The notes under the pieces are model-generated. The model ran no database searches. It saw only the letters and a list, made by a program, of their open reading frames with translations, and was not told the DNA's origin. The position numbers were made by a program, and so were the translations under genes. Source: Bradyrhizobiaceae bacterium Ga0074131 (GTDB taxonomy: Bacteria > Pseudomonadota > Alphaproteobacteria > Rhizobiales > Xanthobacteraceae). From it: a DNA stretch of 64,000 nt. Location of the stretch: contig LNEC01000010.1 in assembly GCA_001464035.1 (NCBI GenBank), forward strand, positions 124,001-188,000, given 5' to 3'. This document shows, piece after piece, positions 24,173 to 33,585 of the stretch. Numbering within the stretch: the first letter of the stretch is position 1; the number at the start of each line of letters is the position of its first letter.

Positions 24173-25372
24173 TTATTGGCTGCGCTTGCCGAACAGCGAC
24201 GAGAGTCGGGAGGCGGCCGAATTGGAGGCCTCGGGCTTTTTGGACGGCTCCTCCGCCGCCGCCGGTCGCCTGGCGTTGTTGCGCTTGCGCGGAGCCGGCT
24301 TGACTTCCGCGGGCGGAGCGTCGCCCTGCAGGGACAGACGCTGGCCGTCGAAGATCGTGGTCTCGCACGTTCGCTGGCTCTCGACCAGCGTGGCGCAGAG
24401 TTTCGCCGCCGCCGCCGCATCGCTGAACGGCCCCGCGACCAGCCGCAGCTGCAGGCCGAGCCCGCCGCTGCCTTCCTTCACCACAATGATCGGCCGCAAG
24501 GCCGCAAGCGGCGCATTCGACTTCGATTTCAGCAGGCCGCGCCACAGCGCGCGCAGGCCGGCGACCGAATTCGCGCCGCCGACATCGACGCCGAATTCGG
24601 TTCGGTGCAGTTTGGGAGCGATCGCCTCCGCCGCGTCGAGGCCCGTTGACGCGAGGACGTCCGGCATCGGCCCCGACGTGAAGGCCTTCGCCGGCATGTC
24701 CGGCTCGATCAGTCGACCGGCCGCGGCATCGGGCGGCGCCATCATCGATCGCTCCGGCATCAGCGGCGTTGCCGGGCTCGCCGCCAGTGGCTTTTGCGGT
24801 GGTGCAACCGATGAAACCGTAGCTAGCGCCGGCTCGGCCGCCCCGGTTGCCGCTGGCGGCGGATCGGCAGTTGCAGCGGACGTCGCCGCGACCGGACCGA
24901 TAACCGGGGGCGGGCCTGCCACCACGGCGGCGGTCTCGGCCACCGGCCAGGCCGGAACCGGCTGCCGCGACGCCGTGGCAACGGATTGGCGGGCGATGGC
25001 GCCGGTCACGGAATCCAGCCCCTGTTCCAGCACGGTGACGCGGGAAAACAGCCGGTCGCGATCGCCGTTCAGCGTATCGATCGCAGCGGCCAGCCGCTTG
25101 GCCTCGCTGTGGTTGTCCCTGGCGACGGATTGAAGCTGCTGCGCCTGGCGCGTCAGATCGGCGGCCGCGACCTGGTCGCGCCGCCAGCCGGCCGACGACT
25201 GGTTGGCCAGCACCGCCAGCACCACCGCCGCGACGGAGGCAACGCCCCACGATCCGAGCCGCCACAGCGCGCGGCGGTCCAATTCGTCTTCCTCCGCCAA
25301 AAAGCCGGTCAGCACGCCGCCGGTATTCTCGGTTTCGAAATCGCCAGCCAGATGGTCGGTATTCCTAGCCAT
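24173..25372 (-). CDS. SPOR-domain membrane-anchored envelope protein
   Basis: A 399-residue bitopic protein. It has a cytoplasmic acidic N-terminus, one span ([20 protein letters not shown]), a coiled-coil-like stretch ([20 protein letters not shown]) and a long Pro/Ala-rich linker. The C-terminal domain, [20 protein letters not shown] to TIFDGQRL, matches the peptidoglycan-binding SPOR pattern. It ends in a basic tail. SPOR proteins bind denuded glycans at the division site. The ATG at 25372 is chosen to begin [13 protein letters not shown]. It is divergent from glmU. The 251-base gap downstream (23922-24172) shows no gene. Confidence 0.85.
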   Translation of the reverse strand: MARNTDHLAGDFETENTGGVLTGFLAEEDELDRRALWRLGSWGVASVAAVVLAVLANQSSAGWRRDQVAAADLTRQAQQLQSVARDNHSEAKRLAAAIDTLNGDRDRLFSRVTVLEQGLDSVTGAIARQSVATASRQPVPAWPVAETAAVVAGPPPVIGPVAATSAATADPPPAATGAAEPALATVSSVAPPQKPLAASPATPLMPERSMMAPPDAAAGRLIEPDMPAKAFTSGPMPDVLASTGLDAAEAIAPKLHRTEFGVDVGGANSVAGLRALWRGLLKSKSNAPLAALRPIIVVKEGSGGLGLQLRLVAGPFSDAAAAAKLCATLVESQRTCETTIFDGQRLSLQGDAPPAEVKPAPRKRNNARRPAAAEEPSKKPEASNSAASRLSSLFGKRSQ

Positions 25373-25602
25373 ACGAAATTGCCGGCCCTCCCGCGGCCCG
25401 TCCGAATCACGCCGCAAACATTAACAGGAAAAGCCGCCTCGACTTGAATCGGGAACACTCGCCTTGCCGTTCTGCGTACCGTCCCGCTGGGGCGAATCGG
25501 GTTTCCATGCGGGGCCAAAACCCTCTAAGAGGGCGGCGGCACAAGACGGCGGCCAGCAGGCTGCCAACACGCCCCTCTGACCGCGACAACCCAGGGAATC
25601 GA

Positions 25603-26961
25603 ATGTCCGCTCGATCCAGCCTCACCATCGTTCTCGCCGCCGGTGAGGGCACACGCATGCAATCGTCCGTCCCGAAGGTGCTGCATGCCGTGGCGGGCCA
25701 GTCGCTGCTGGCGCATGTGCTTGGCGCCGCCCCGAACGGCGCTGATGCGTCGCTGGCCGTCGTGATCGGACCCGACCACCGGGCGGTCGCCGACGAGGCC
25801 AGGCGCATCCGCCCCGACGCCGCCAGCTTCATCCAGCGCGAGCGGCTCGGCACCGCGCATGCGGTGCTGGCGGCCCGCGAAGCCATTGTCCGCGGCGCCG
25901 ACGACCTGCTGGTCGTATTCGGCGATACCCCGCTGATTTCGGCCGAAACGTTTGCGCGGCTGCGCGCGCCGCTGCGGTCCGGCGCAGCGCTTGCGGTGCT
26001 GGGCTTTCGCGCCGCCGATCCCACCGGCTATGGCCGCCTGCTGGTCGAAGGAGACCGGTTGGTCGAGATCCGCGAGCATGCCGACGCCACGCCGGCGCAG
26101 CGCGCGACAAAACTCTGCAACGCCGGGGTGATGGCGTTCGACGGCCGCAAGGCGCTGCGGATCATCGACGCGATCGGCAACGCCAACAGCAAGGGTGAGT
26201 ATTATCTGACCGACGCTGTCGGTGTCGTTCGGGACCTGGGATGGGAGGCTGTCGTGATCGAAACCAGCGAGGATGAAGTGCGGGGCATCAACACCAAGAC
26301 CCAACTCGCCGAGGCCGAAGCGGTTATGCAGGCGCGCCTGCGCAAGGCGGCGCTGGAGGCCGGCGTGACGCTGATTGCGCCCGAGACGGTCTATCTCGCC
26401 GCCGACACGTCCTTCGGAAAGGACGTCACGATCGAGCCGTTCGTGGTGATCGGTCCCGGCGTCGCCATCGCCGACGGCGCGGTGATCCACTCGTTCTCCC
26501 ACATCGTGCAGGCCTCGATCGGCAGACATGCGTCGGTCGGCCCCTATGCGCGGTTGCGGCCGGGGACCTCGCTCGGCGACGGTGCGCGGATCGGCAATTT
26601 CGTCGAGGTCAAGGCGGCCACGCTGGAAGCCGGCGTCAAGGTCAATCACCTCAGCTATATCGGCGACGCCCATGTCGGCGCCAACTCCAACATCGGCGCC
26701 GGCACCATCACCTGCAACTATGACGGTTTTTCCAAGCACAGGACCACGATCGGCGAGGGCGCCTTCGTCGGCACCAATTCCTCGCTGGTGGCGCCGGTGA
26801 AAATCGGCAACGGCGCCTATATCGGCTCTGGCTCGGTGATCACCAAGGACGTACCCGATGATGCCATGGCGGTGGAGCGCAGCCCGCAGGCCAACCGCGA
26901 GGGCGGCGCGAAGCGGTACCGCGAGCTGAAGACGCGGGAGAAGTCGCCGAAGGGAAGCTGA
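25603..26961 (+). CDS. glmU: Bifunctional UDP-N-acetylglucosamine pyrophosphorylase / glucosamine-1-P acetyltransferase
   Basis: GlmU acetylates glucosamine-1-phosphate and couples it to UTP, giving UDP-GlcNAc for peptidoglycan and lipid A. The 452 residues start [19 protein letters not shown] (uridylyltransferase LxxGxGTxM). The C-terminal left-handed beta-helix hexapeptides ([46 protein letters not shown]) end [15 protein letters not shown]. The ATG at 25603 follows AGGGAATC. glmS comes 129 bases later, so the two provide consecutive steps of the pathway. Confidence 0.96.
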   Translation: MSARSSLTIVLAAGEGTRMQSSVPKVLHAVAGQSLLAHVLGAAPNGADASLAVVIGPDHRAVADEARRIRPDAASFIQRERLGTAHAVLAAREAIVRGADDLLVVFGDTPLISAETFARLRAPLRSGAALAVLGFRAADPTGYGRLLVEGDRLVEIREHADATPAQRATKLCNAGVMAFDGRKALRIIDAIGNANSKGEYYLTDAVGVVRDLGWEAVVIETSEDEVRGINTKTQLAEAEAVMQARLRKAALEAGVTLIAPETVYLAADTSFGKDVTIEPFVVIGPGVAIADGAVIHSFSHIVQASIGRHASVGPYARLRPGTSLGDGARIGNFVEVKAATLEAGVKVNHLSYIGDAHVGANSNIGAGTITCNYDGFSKHRTTIGEGAFVGTNSSLVAPVKIGNGAYIGSGSVITKDVPDDAMAVERSPQANREGGAKRYRELKTREKSPKGS

Positions 26962-26965
26962 TGCC

Positions 26966-26998
26966 AGACAGCGTTAAGCTTTCCGCTTAACGCTGTCT
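26966..26998 (+). promoter_or_regulatory. Perfect 14-bp hairpin between glmU and glmS
   Basis: AGACAGCGTTAAGC (26966-26979) and GCTTAACGCTGTCT (26985-26998) form a perfect stem with a five-base loop, starting four bases after the glmU stop. No T-run follows. It may protect or process the glmU-glmS mRNA, terminate weakly, or bind a regulator. The A/T-rich segment after it could hold the glmS promoter. Confidence 0.6.
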
Positions 26999-27090
26999 CA
27001 ATCGGCAATAATTATTGAGTATCTGAAACTCCGCGAGTCTCGTTAAGAGATGCGGGCACCTTGTCGTTAATTTTGGGGATATTGAACCGC

Positions 27091-28917
27091 ATGTGCGGCA
27101 TTGTCGGCATTCTCGGGCGGGCTCCGGTGGCGGAGCAACTGGTGGATTCGCTGAAGCGGCTCGAATACCGCGGTTACGATTCCGCAGGGGTCGCCACACT
27201 GGAGGGCGATCATCTCGAGCGCCGCCGCGCCGAGGGCAAGCTGAAAAACCTCGAACTGCGCTTGCGCGCCGAGCCGCTGGCCGGCCATGCCGGCATCGGG
27301 CACACCCGCTGGGCCACCCACGGCAAGCCGACCGAGAACAACGCCCATCCGCACGCCACCGACAATGTCGCGGTGGTCCACAACGGCATCATCGAGAATT
27401 TCCGCGACCTGCGGCTGATGCTGGAACAGCAGGGCGCGACATTTACCAGCGAAACCGATACCGAAGTCGTCGCCCATCTGGTCAATTCCTACATGATCAA
27501 GGGCGCCTCGCCGCAGGAAGCCGTGAAGGCATCGCTGCCGCAGTTGCGCGGCGCGTTCGCGCTGGCGTTCCTGTTCCGCGGCCATGGCGATCTGATGATC
27601 GGCGCCCGCAAGGGATCGCCGCTGGCGATCGGCCATGGCGATGGCGAGATGTATCTCGGCTCGGACGCGATCGCGCTGGCGCCCTTTACCGACACCATCA
27701 GCTATCTCGAGGACGGCGACTGGGTGGTGCTGAGCCGCGACGTCGGCGTGATCTATGACGAGCACAATATGGAGGTGAAGCGCGAGGTGCTGAAATCAGG
27801 CGCATCGTCGTTCCTGGTCGACAAGGCCAATTACCGCCACTTCATGGCCAAGGAGATTCACGAGCAGCCGGAGGTGGTGGGACACACGCTGGCGCGTTAC
27901 GTCGACATGGCGACCGAGCGCGTTGCGCTGCCGCTAAAGCTGCCGTTCGACTTCAGGGATATCCAGCGCATCTCGATCGTCGCCTGCGGCACCGCGAGCT
28001 ATGCGGGCTTCATCGCCAAGTACTGGTTCGAGCGCCTCGGCCGCGTCCCGGTCGAGCTCGATGTCGCGTCCGAATTCCGCTACCGCGAGGCGCCGCTGCG
28101 CAAGGGCGATCTCGCGATCTTCATCTCGCAGTCCGGCGAGACCGCCGACACGCTGGCGGCGCTGCGCTATGCGAAAGAGCAGGGCGTGCACACGCTCTCG
28201 GTGGTCAATGTGCCGAGTTCGACCATCGCGCGCGAGAGCGAAACCGTGCTGCCGACGCTGGCCGGCCCGGAAATCGGCGTCGCCTCGACCAAGGCGTTCA
28301 CCTGTCAGCTGATGGTGCTGGCCGCGGTCGCGGTGGCCGCCGGCCAGGCGCGCGGCGAATTGTCGGACGCGGACGGGATCAAGCTGGTGCGCGGCCTGGT
28401 CGAAATTCCGCGGTTGATGGCGGCGGCGCTCGCGACCGAACCGCAGATCGAAAAACTCGCGCGCGAGATCGCCAAGCATAAGGACGTGCTCTATCTCGGC
28501 CGCGGCACCAGCTATCCGCTGGCGCTGGAGGGCGCGCTGAAGCTGAAGGAAATTTCCTACATCCACGCCGAAGGCTACGCCGCCGGCGAACTCAAGCACG
28601 GCCCGATCGCCCTGATCGACGAGCACATGCCGGTGGTGGTGATCGCGCCCTACGACCGGGTGTTCGAAAAGACCGTCTCCAACATGCAGGAAGTCGCGGC
28701 CCGCGGCGGCAGTATCATTCTCATGACCGACGCCAAGGGCGCAGCGGAAGCGAGCATCGAGTCGCTGGTGACGATCGTGCTGCCCGACATGGCCGCCACC
28801 TTCACGCCGATGGTCTATGCCGTTCCCGTGCAACTGCTGGCCTATCATACCGCCGTTGTCATGGGCACCGACGTCGACCAGCCGCGCAATCTGGCGAAAT
28901 CGGTGACGGTGGAATAA
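27091..28917 (+). CDS. glmS: Glutamine--fructose-6-phosphate aminotransferase
   Basis: GlmS makes glucosamine-6-phosphate from fructose-6-phosphate and glutamine. The 608 residues begin MCGIVGILG with the nucleophile Cys directly after Met, which fixes the start at 27091 rather than the in-frame ATG at 27061. The glutaminase part has GHTRWATHGKPT. The two SIS isomerase domains show SQSGETADTLAAL and LGRGTSYPLALEGALKLKEI, and the C-terminus is the usual LAKSVTVE. No glmS ribozyme is present. It is downstream of glmU. Confidence 0.97.
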   Translation: MCGIVGILGRAPVAEQLVDSLKRLEYRGYDSAGVATLEGDHLERRRAEGKLKNLELRLRAEPLAGHAGIGHTRWATHGKPTENNAHPHATDNVAVVHNGIIENFRDLRLMLEQQGATFTSETDTEVVAHLVNSYMIKGASPQEAVKASLPQLRGAFALAFLFRGHGDLMIGARKGSPLAIGHGDGEMYLGSDAIALAPFTDTISYLEDGDWVVLSRDVGVIYDEHNMEVKREVLKSGASSFLVDKANYRHFMAKEIHEQPEVVGHTLARYVDMATERVALPLKLPFDFRDIQRISIVACGTASYAGFIAKYWFERLGRVPVELDVASEFRYREAPLRKGDLAIFISQSGETADTLAALRYAKEQGVHTLSVVNVPSSTIARESETVLPTLAGPEIGVASTKAFTCQLMVLAAVAVAAGQARGELSDADGIKLVRGLVEIPRLMAAALATEPQIEKLAREIAKHKDVLYLGRGTSYPLALEGALKLKEISYIHAEGYAAGELKHGPIALIDEHMPVVVIAPYDRVFEKTVSNMQEVAARGGSIILMTDAKGAAEASIESLVTIVLPDMAATFTPMVYAVPVQLLAYHTAVVMGTDVDQPRNLAKSVTVE

Positions 28918-28970
28918 GTGTCACATATCAGGCGGTGGCCGAAGTCTACCAAAGTCTGCTAGGATGGCGT

Positions 28971-28994
28971 AGCTGGCATAGTACCATACCAGCT
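28971..28994 (+). repeat. Hairpin after glmS
   Basis: AGCTGG (28971-28976) and CCAGCT (28989-28994) flank a near-palindromic 12-base loop. It lies 20 bases before the DUF502 start and may be an mRNA hairpin or operator. Confidence 0.35.
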
Positions 28995-29014
28995 GCGACC
29001 GACCTGGAACCCTG

Positions 29015-29785
29015 ATGCAATCTGACGATTTGCCGCCGCTCGCGCCCCCGGCCGAAGTCCCGCCAGAGGCCCATAGCGGGTTTATGGCCCGATTCCGGAA
29101 CTATTTTCTGACCGGCCTGATCGTCGCGGGTCCGATCGCCATCACCTTCTATTTGACCTGGTGGTTCGTCACCTGGGTCGACGGCATCGTCCGGCCGTTC
29201 GTGCCCATGGCCTACCGGCCGGAAACCTATCTGCCGTTCGGGCTGCCGGGCTCCGGGCTGATCGTCGCGGTGTTCGCGCTGACGCTGCTGGGCTTCCTCG
29301 CCGCCAACTTGATCGGCCGGACCCTGGTCGACCTCGGCGAGCGGCTGCTCGGCCGCATGCCGGTGGTGCGCGCGATCTATCGCGGCCTGAAGCAGGTGTT
29401 CGAGACGCTGTTCTCGGGACAGGGCTCGAGCTTTCGCCGCGTCGGCCTGGTCGAATTCCCCGCGCCTGGAATGTGGTCGATCGTGCTGATCTCGCAGGCG
29501 CCGAGCGTGGAGATCGCCAACAAGCTGCCGGGTCAGGAGGAGCACATCTCGGTGTTCCTGCCGTGCGCGCCCAACCCGACCACCGGGTTCTTCTTCTACG
29601 TGCCCAAGAGCAAGATCGTCGAAGTCCAGATGAGCGCCGAGGACGCTGCCACCCTAATCATGTCCTGCGGCGTGGTGCAGCCGGGCTCCGACGGGCAGAA
29701 GAAGATCGCCGCGCTGGCGGAGATGGCGAACGCGGCGCGGGTGGCGAACGGCGCGCGGCTGCAGGAACCGGCGAAGGTGGAGTGA
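29015..29785 (+). CDS. DUF502 family membrane protein
   Basis: A 256-residue protein with a cytoplasmic N-terminus and two strong membrane spans (YFLTGLIVAGPIAITFYLTWW and GLIVAVFALTLLGFLAANLIG). A conserved soluble domain follows (RMPVVRAIYRGLKQVFETLF, RVGLVEFPAPGMWSIVLIS, VFLPCAPNPTTGFFFYVPK, SAEDAATLIMSCGVVQPG). These are hallmark DUF502 segments. The family function is unknown; plant relatives (COV) are linked to vascular patterning. The C-terminal tail is Ala/Arg-rich. Confidence 0.88.
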   Translation: MQSDDLPPLAPPAEVPPEAHSGFMARFRNYFLTGLIVAGPIAITFYLTWWFVTWVDGIVRPFVPMAYRPETYLPFGLPGSGLIVAVFALTLLGFLAANLIGRTLVDLGERLLGRMPVVRAIYRGLKQVFETLFSGQGSSFRRVGLVEFPAPGMWSIVLISQAPSVEIANKLPGQEEHISVFLPCAPNPTTGFFFYVPKSKIVEVQMSAEDAATLIMSCGVVQPGSDGQKKIAALAEMANAARVANGARLQEPAKVE

Positions 29786-29820
29786 GGGGCGTCGCTGGAT
29801 CGAGATGACGTCGTTTGAGA

Positions 29821-29840
29821 AGGGGCGCATTCGCGCCCCT
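29821..29840 (+). terminator. 8-bp hairpin after the DUF502 gene
   Basis: AGGGGCGC (29821-29828), ATTC loop, GCGCCCCT (29833-29840). No T-run, so it is a weak candidate terminator. Confidence 0.45.
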
Positions 29841-29843
29841 CCG

Positions 29844-29916
29844 CCATGGCGAGCGCAGCGAAGCAATCCATTCTTTCTTTGCTCGGATGGATTGTTTCGC
29901 TGCGATCGCAATGACG
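29844..29916. repeat. Palindromic intergenic repeat (GCGAAGCAATCCAT type)
   Basis: Left arm GCGAGCGCAGCGAAGCAATC and right arm GATTGTTTCGCTGCGATCGC are inverted relatives separated by an AT-rich centre, ending CAATGACGG. A related element lies at 51255-51382. The type is widely dispersed in Bradyrhizobium genomes (from memory). Confidence 0.72.
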
Positions 29917-29923
29917 GGAGGAA

Positions 29924-32032
29924 CTACCCCGCCCCGATCAGCGGCACCGCCTCGTCGCGCTCGAAAAGATAGAGCAGCACCCGCAGCGCCTCGCCGCGCT
30001 CGCCCTTCAGCTTCGGATCCTCCTTCATGATGCGCAGCGCCTCGTCGCGGGCTTGCGTAATGAGCTGGCCATGCACCTCGGAGCGCGCGATGCGGTAGCC
30101 GGGCAGGCCGCTTTGTCGTGTGCCAAGCACGTCGCCTTCGCCGCGCAGTTTCAAGTCCTCCTCGGCGATGCGAAAACCGTCGGTGGTTTCCCGGATCACC
30201 TTCAGCCGCGCCGTCGACATTTCGTTGAGCGGCTCCTGGTAGAGCAGCAGGCAGGTCGATGCTTCCGAGCCGCGGCCGATCCGGCCGCGCAGCTGATGCA
30301 ATTGCGCCAGGCCAAAGCGTTCGGCGTTCTCGATCACCATGATGGTGGCGGCGGGCACGTCGACGCCGACCTCGACCACGGTGGTGGCGATCAGGAGCCC
30401 GATCTCGCCGGCGGCGAACTGCGCCATCACGCGGTCTTTCTCGGCGCCCTTCATCTGGCCATGCACCAGACCGACGCGCTCGCCGAAGCGCTCTCGCAGG
30501 CTCGCGAACCGCTCGGTCGCGTTGGTCAGATGCTCGATGCCTTCGGATTCGGATTCTTCGACCAGCGGGCAGATCCAATAGACCAGCTTGCCCTTGTCGA
30601 GCGCGCGGCCGACCGCCTCCATCACCTCGCCGAGGCGGCTGTTCGGCACCGTGCGGGTATCGATCGGCTGGCGCCCCGCCGGCTTCTCGCGCAGTTCCGA
30701 AACGTCCATGTCGCCGAAATAGGTCAGCACCAGCGTGCGCGGGATCGGCGTCGCGCTCAGTACCAGCACGTCGACGGCCTCGCCCTTGGCGGTGAGCGCC
30801 AGCCGTTCGCGCACTCCGAAGCGGTGCTGCTCATCGACCACGGCCAGCGCCAGCGATTTGAACACCACGTCGTCCTGGATCAGCGCGTGGGTGCCGACCA
30901 GCAGGTCGATCTCCCCGGCTGCCAGTCGCGCCAGCAATTCGCGCCGCTCCTTGCCCTTTTCGCGTCCGGTCAGGATCGCCACCCGAAGCCCGGCGCGTTC
31001 GGCCAGTGGTGTGATAGTCTTGACGTGCTGGCGCGCCAGGATTTCGGTCGGGGCCATCAGCGCGGCCTGCTTGCCGACTTCGGTGACGGCGGCGGCCGCC
31101 AGCAGGGCCACCACGGTCTTGCCGGATCCGACGTCGCCCTGCAGCAGCCGCAGCATCCGCACCGGCTGGCGTAGATCGTCGGTGATCGCGGCGACCGCGT
31201 CGCGCTGGGATTTTGTCAATGCATAGGGCAGCGCGTCGATGATCCGGCCGCGCAGATGGCCGTCGCCGGCGTGGCGGTCGCCGGCCGGGCGGCGCAACTG
31301 CGCCCGCACCAGCGCCAGCGCCAGTTGGCCCGCCAGCAATTCGTCGAACGCCAGCCGCGACCAGAACGGGCCGGCCGGCAGGATGTCCGTGAGCTCGACC
31401 GGCACGTGCACGCGGTGGAGCGCTTCGGCGACCGCGGGAAAGTTGCAGCGCCGGATCACCTCCGGGCTGATCCATTCCGGCAGCTTGGGCAGCTTCTGCA
31501 GCGCCTGCGCCATCGCGCGGCGCAACGAGCCCAGCGCCAGCCCCTCGGTCAGGGGATAGACGGGATCGATGCCCGACAGTTTTGCAAAGCCCGCCTCATC
31601 CACCACGCGGTCGGGATGCGTGATCTGCAGGGTGCCGTCATACATCTGGGCGGTGCCGGAGACATAGCGCCGTGCGCCGACGGGCAGAAGTTTCTCGACG
31701 TAGCCGGGCTGGGCGCGAAAATAGGTCAGCACCACGTCGCCGGTGTCGTCGCTGGCATAGACCAGATGAGGCGCGCGATGGTTGCGCGCGGGCGTCGGGC
31801 GGTGACGGTCGACCGTGACCTCCAGCGTGACCACGGTTCCCGGCACGACGTCGCGGATTTTCGGCCGTGCCCGGCGGTCGATCACGCTCGCCGGCAGATG
31901 CAGCAGCAGATCCACCAGCCGCGGCGTGTCATCGCGACCGAGCAGATAGCGGAACAGTTTATCCTGCTTCGGTCCGACGCCGGCGAGGGTCGTGACCGGC
32001 GCAAACAGCGGATTGAGCAGAGGAGGGCGCAT
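29924..32032 (-). CDS. recG: ATP-dependent DNA helicase RecG
   Basis: RecG unwinds branched DNA at stalled forks and Holliday junctions. The 702 residues include the N-terminal wedge/OB domain (VPGTVVTLEVTVDRHRP, DTGDVVLTYFRAQPGYVEK). The helicase motifs are GDVGSGKTVVALLAA (I), VDEQHRFGVRER (II), LSATPIPRTL (III) and the C-terminal RGRIGRGSEASTCLL (VI). The ATG at 32032 is preferred over a TTG at 32038. It is transcribed away from the accessory block at 32.2-36.9 kb. Confidence 0.96.
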   Translation of the reverse strand: MRPPLLNPLFAPVTTLAGVGPKQDKLFRYLLGRDDTPRLVDLLLHLPASVIDRRARPKIRDVVPGTVVTLEVTVDRHRPTPARNHRAPHLVYASDDTGDVVLTYFRAQPGYVEKLLPVGARRYVSGTAQMYDGTLQITHPDRVVDEAGFAKLSGIDPVYPLTEGLALGSLRRAMAQALQKLPKLPEWISPEVIRRCNFPAVAEALHRVHVPVELTDILPAGPFWSRLAFDELLAGQLALALVRAQLRRPAGDRHAGDGHLRGRIIDALPYALTKSQRDAVAAITDDLRQPVRMLRLLQGDVGSGKTVVALLAAAAVTEVGKQAALMAPTEILARQHVKTITPLAERAGLRVAILTGREKGKERRELLARLAAGEIDLLVGTHALIQDDVVFKSLALAVVDEQHRFGVRERLALTAKGEAVDVLVLSATPIPRTLVLTYFGDMDVSELREKPAGRQPIDTRTVPNSRLGEVMEAVGRALDKGKLVYWICPLVEESESEGIEHLTNATERFASLRERFGERVGLVHGQMKGAEKDRVMAQFAAGEIGLLIATTVVEVGVDVPAATIMVIENAERFGLAQLHQLRGRIGRGSEASTCLLLYQEPLNEMSTARLKVIRETTDGFRIAEEDLKLRGEGDVLGTRQSGLPGYRIARSEVHGQLITQARDEALRIMKEDPKLKGERGEALRVLLYLFERDEAVPLIGAG

Positions 32033-32236
32033 CGGCAAGACCTAAAACCGTTCCGGCCCGTCTTGCCCGGCTTTATGCCGGTCATCCACGGCTTTTTTCG
32101 TGCCGGCCTCGAAGCGACATGAGGATTCGAATCATGTCTTGCCTTGCCGGGGCCGGGAAAACCTCGAATATCCAGGCTGGTTCGCGGCTCATCTGGGAAA
32201 TCGCGCTTCATGAAGCGATGGAGAATGGAAGGTTTG

Positions 32237-33514
32237 ATGCGGCGGCGCGGCCTTGCTTCGACGCTTTCGGCGCTGGTTTTCGCCATCGCGGCCGGGTGGA
32301 CGGGGAGCGGCGGCGCGCAGACGGCGCCGCCCGGCAATTTCTCGCAGGAACGGCTGGAACGCGTCGGTGATTTCATCCGCAGCGAAATCGCGGCCGGCAC
32401 CATGCCCGGCGCCGTCATTCTGATTCAGCAGCACGGTCGCCCGGTCTATTTCGAAAGTTTTGGGGTGCGCGACGTCAAAAGTGGACTTCCGATGACGCCC
32501 GACACCATCTTTCGGATCTATTCGATGTCGAAGCCGATCACGTCGGTGGCGGCGATGATGCTGGTCGAGGACGGCAAGCTTTCACTCGACGATCCCCTCG
32601 CCAAATACATTCCGGCCTTTGCCAATGTGAAGGTCGGCGTTGAAAAGACCGATGAAAGCGGCAAGCGGCAGCTTTCGCTCGGACCCCTGAACCGCCCGAT
32701 CACCATCGAAGACCTGCTGCGCCATACTTCCGGGCTGACCTATGGCTTCTACGGCGAGACCGCGGTGCGGAAGCTCTACGCTCGCTCCGACATCTACGAG
32801 GGCGATTTCGACAACGCCACGTTCGTCGAGCGCCTGGCGAGACTGCCGCTCGCCGACCAGCCGGGAACGCGCTGGGATTACGGCCACTCGACCGACGTTC
32901 TCGGCCGGGTCATCGAGGTGGTTTCGGGGCAAACGCTGTTCGAGTTCGAGAAGCAGCGGCTGCTCGATCCGCTCGGGATGTCCGAGACCGCATTCTCGAT
33001 CGCCGATCCCGCACAGCGGTCGCGCGTCGCCGAACCGATGCCGCACGACCGTATTGCCCGTCCGGTCGCAGGGATCAAGGATCCGATCCTGCGACTGCGC
33101 TGGGAGTCCGGCGGCGCGGGCATGATCGGCACGATCGGCGACTATGCGCGTTTCGCGCAGATGCTGGTGAACGGCGGCACGCTGGACGGCAGACGCTACC
33201 TCAGGCCCGAGACCATCGCCCACATGGCGACCGACCATATCGGGCCGGAGACCGGGATCATTCACGACCCGTTCTATTTTCCCGGCGAAACTTCGGGCTT
33301 CGGGCTCGGCTTTGCCGTGCGCACCGCGGTGCCCGCGAATACCAGGTGGGCGCTCGACGAATATCGCTGGGACGGCGCCGCCGGCACCTCCTTCTTCGTC
33401 GATCCGCGCGACGACATGTTCACGATCTTCATGGTGCAGGCGCCGTCGCAGGGCGGACGGCTTCAGACGGCCTTGAGGACGCTGATCTACGATGCATTTG
33501 AACGGAAGAATTGA
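32237..33514 (+). CDS. Exported serine hydrolase, class C beta-lactamase fold
   Basis: A 425-residue protein with signal peptide (RRRGLASTLSALVFAIAAG to GAQT). The penicillin-binding-like fold shows the nucleophile motif SMSK (SxxK) in FRIYSMSKPITSVAAMML and a YGHS segment at the YxN position. LLRHTSGLTYGFYG and GGAGMIGTIGDYARF follow the esterase/D-aminopeptidase branch. The ATG at 32237 has GGAAGG upstream; earlier in-frame ATGs would bury the signal peptide. Substrates could be esters or D-amino acid peptides; true beta-lactamase activity is not implied. It heads the accessory block between recG and sdhE. Confidence 0.88.
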   Translation: MRRRGLASTLSALVFAIAAGWTGSGGAQTAPPGNFSQERLERVGDFIRSEIAAGTMPGAVILIQQHGRPVYFESFGVRDVKSGLPMTPDTIFRIYSMSKPITSVAAMMLVEDGKLSLDDPLAKYIPAFANVKVGVEKTDESGKRQLSLGPLNRPITIEDLLRHTSGLTYGFYGETAVRKLYARSDIYEGDFDNATFVERLARLPLADQPGTRWDYGHSTDVLGRVIEVVSGQTLFEFEKQRLLDPLGMSETAFSIADPAQRSRVAEPMPHDRIARPVAGIKDPILRLRWESGGAGMIGTIGDYARFAQMLVNGGTLDGRRYLRPETIAHMATDHIGPETGIIHDPFYFPGETSGFGLGFAVRTAVPANTRWALDEYRWDGAAGTSFFVDPRDDMFTIFMVQAPSQGGRLQTALRTLIYDAFERKN

Positions 33515-33585
33515 CGGTATCCGGGACCTGCGGGACGCATCCGGGAAGGGCGGTAACCTGGAAAGCAGGCCCCCCGCGCGTCCCG

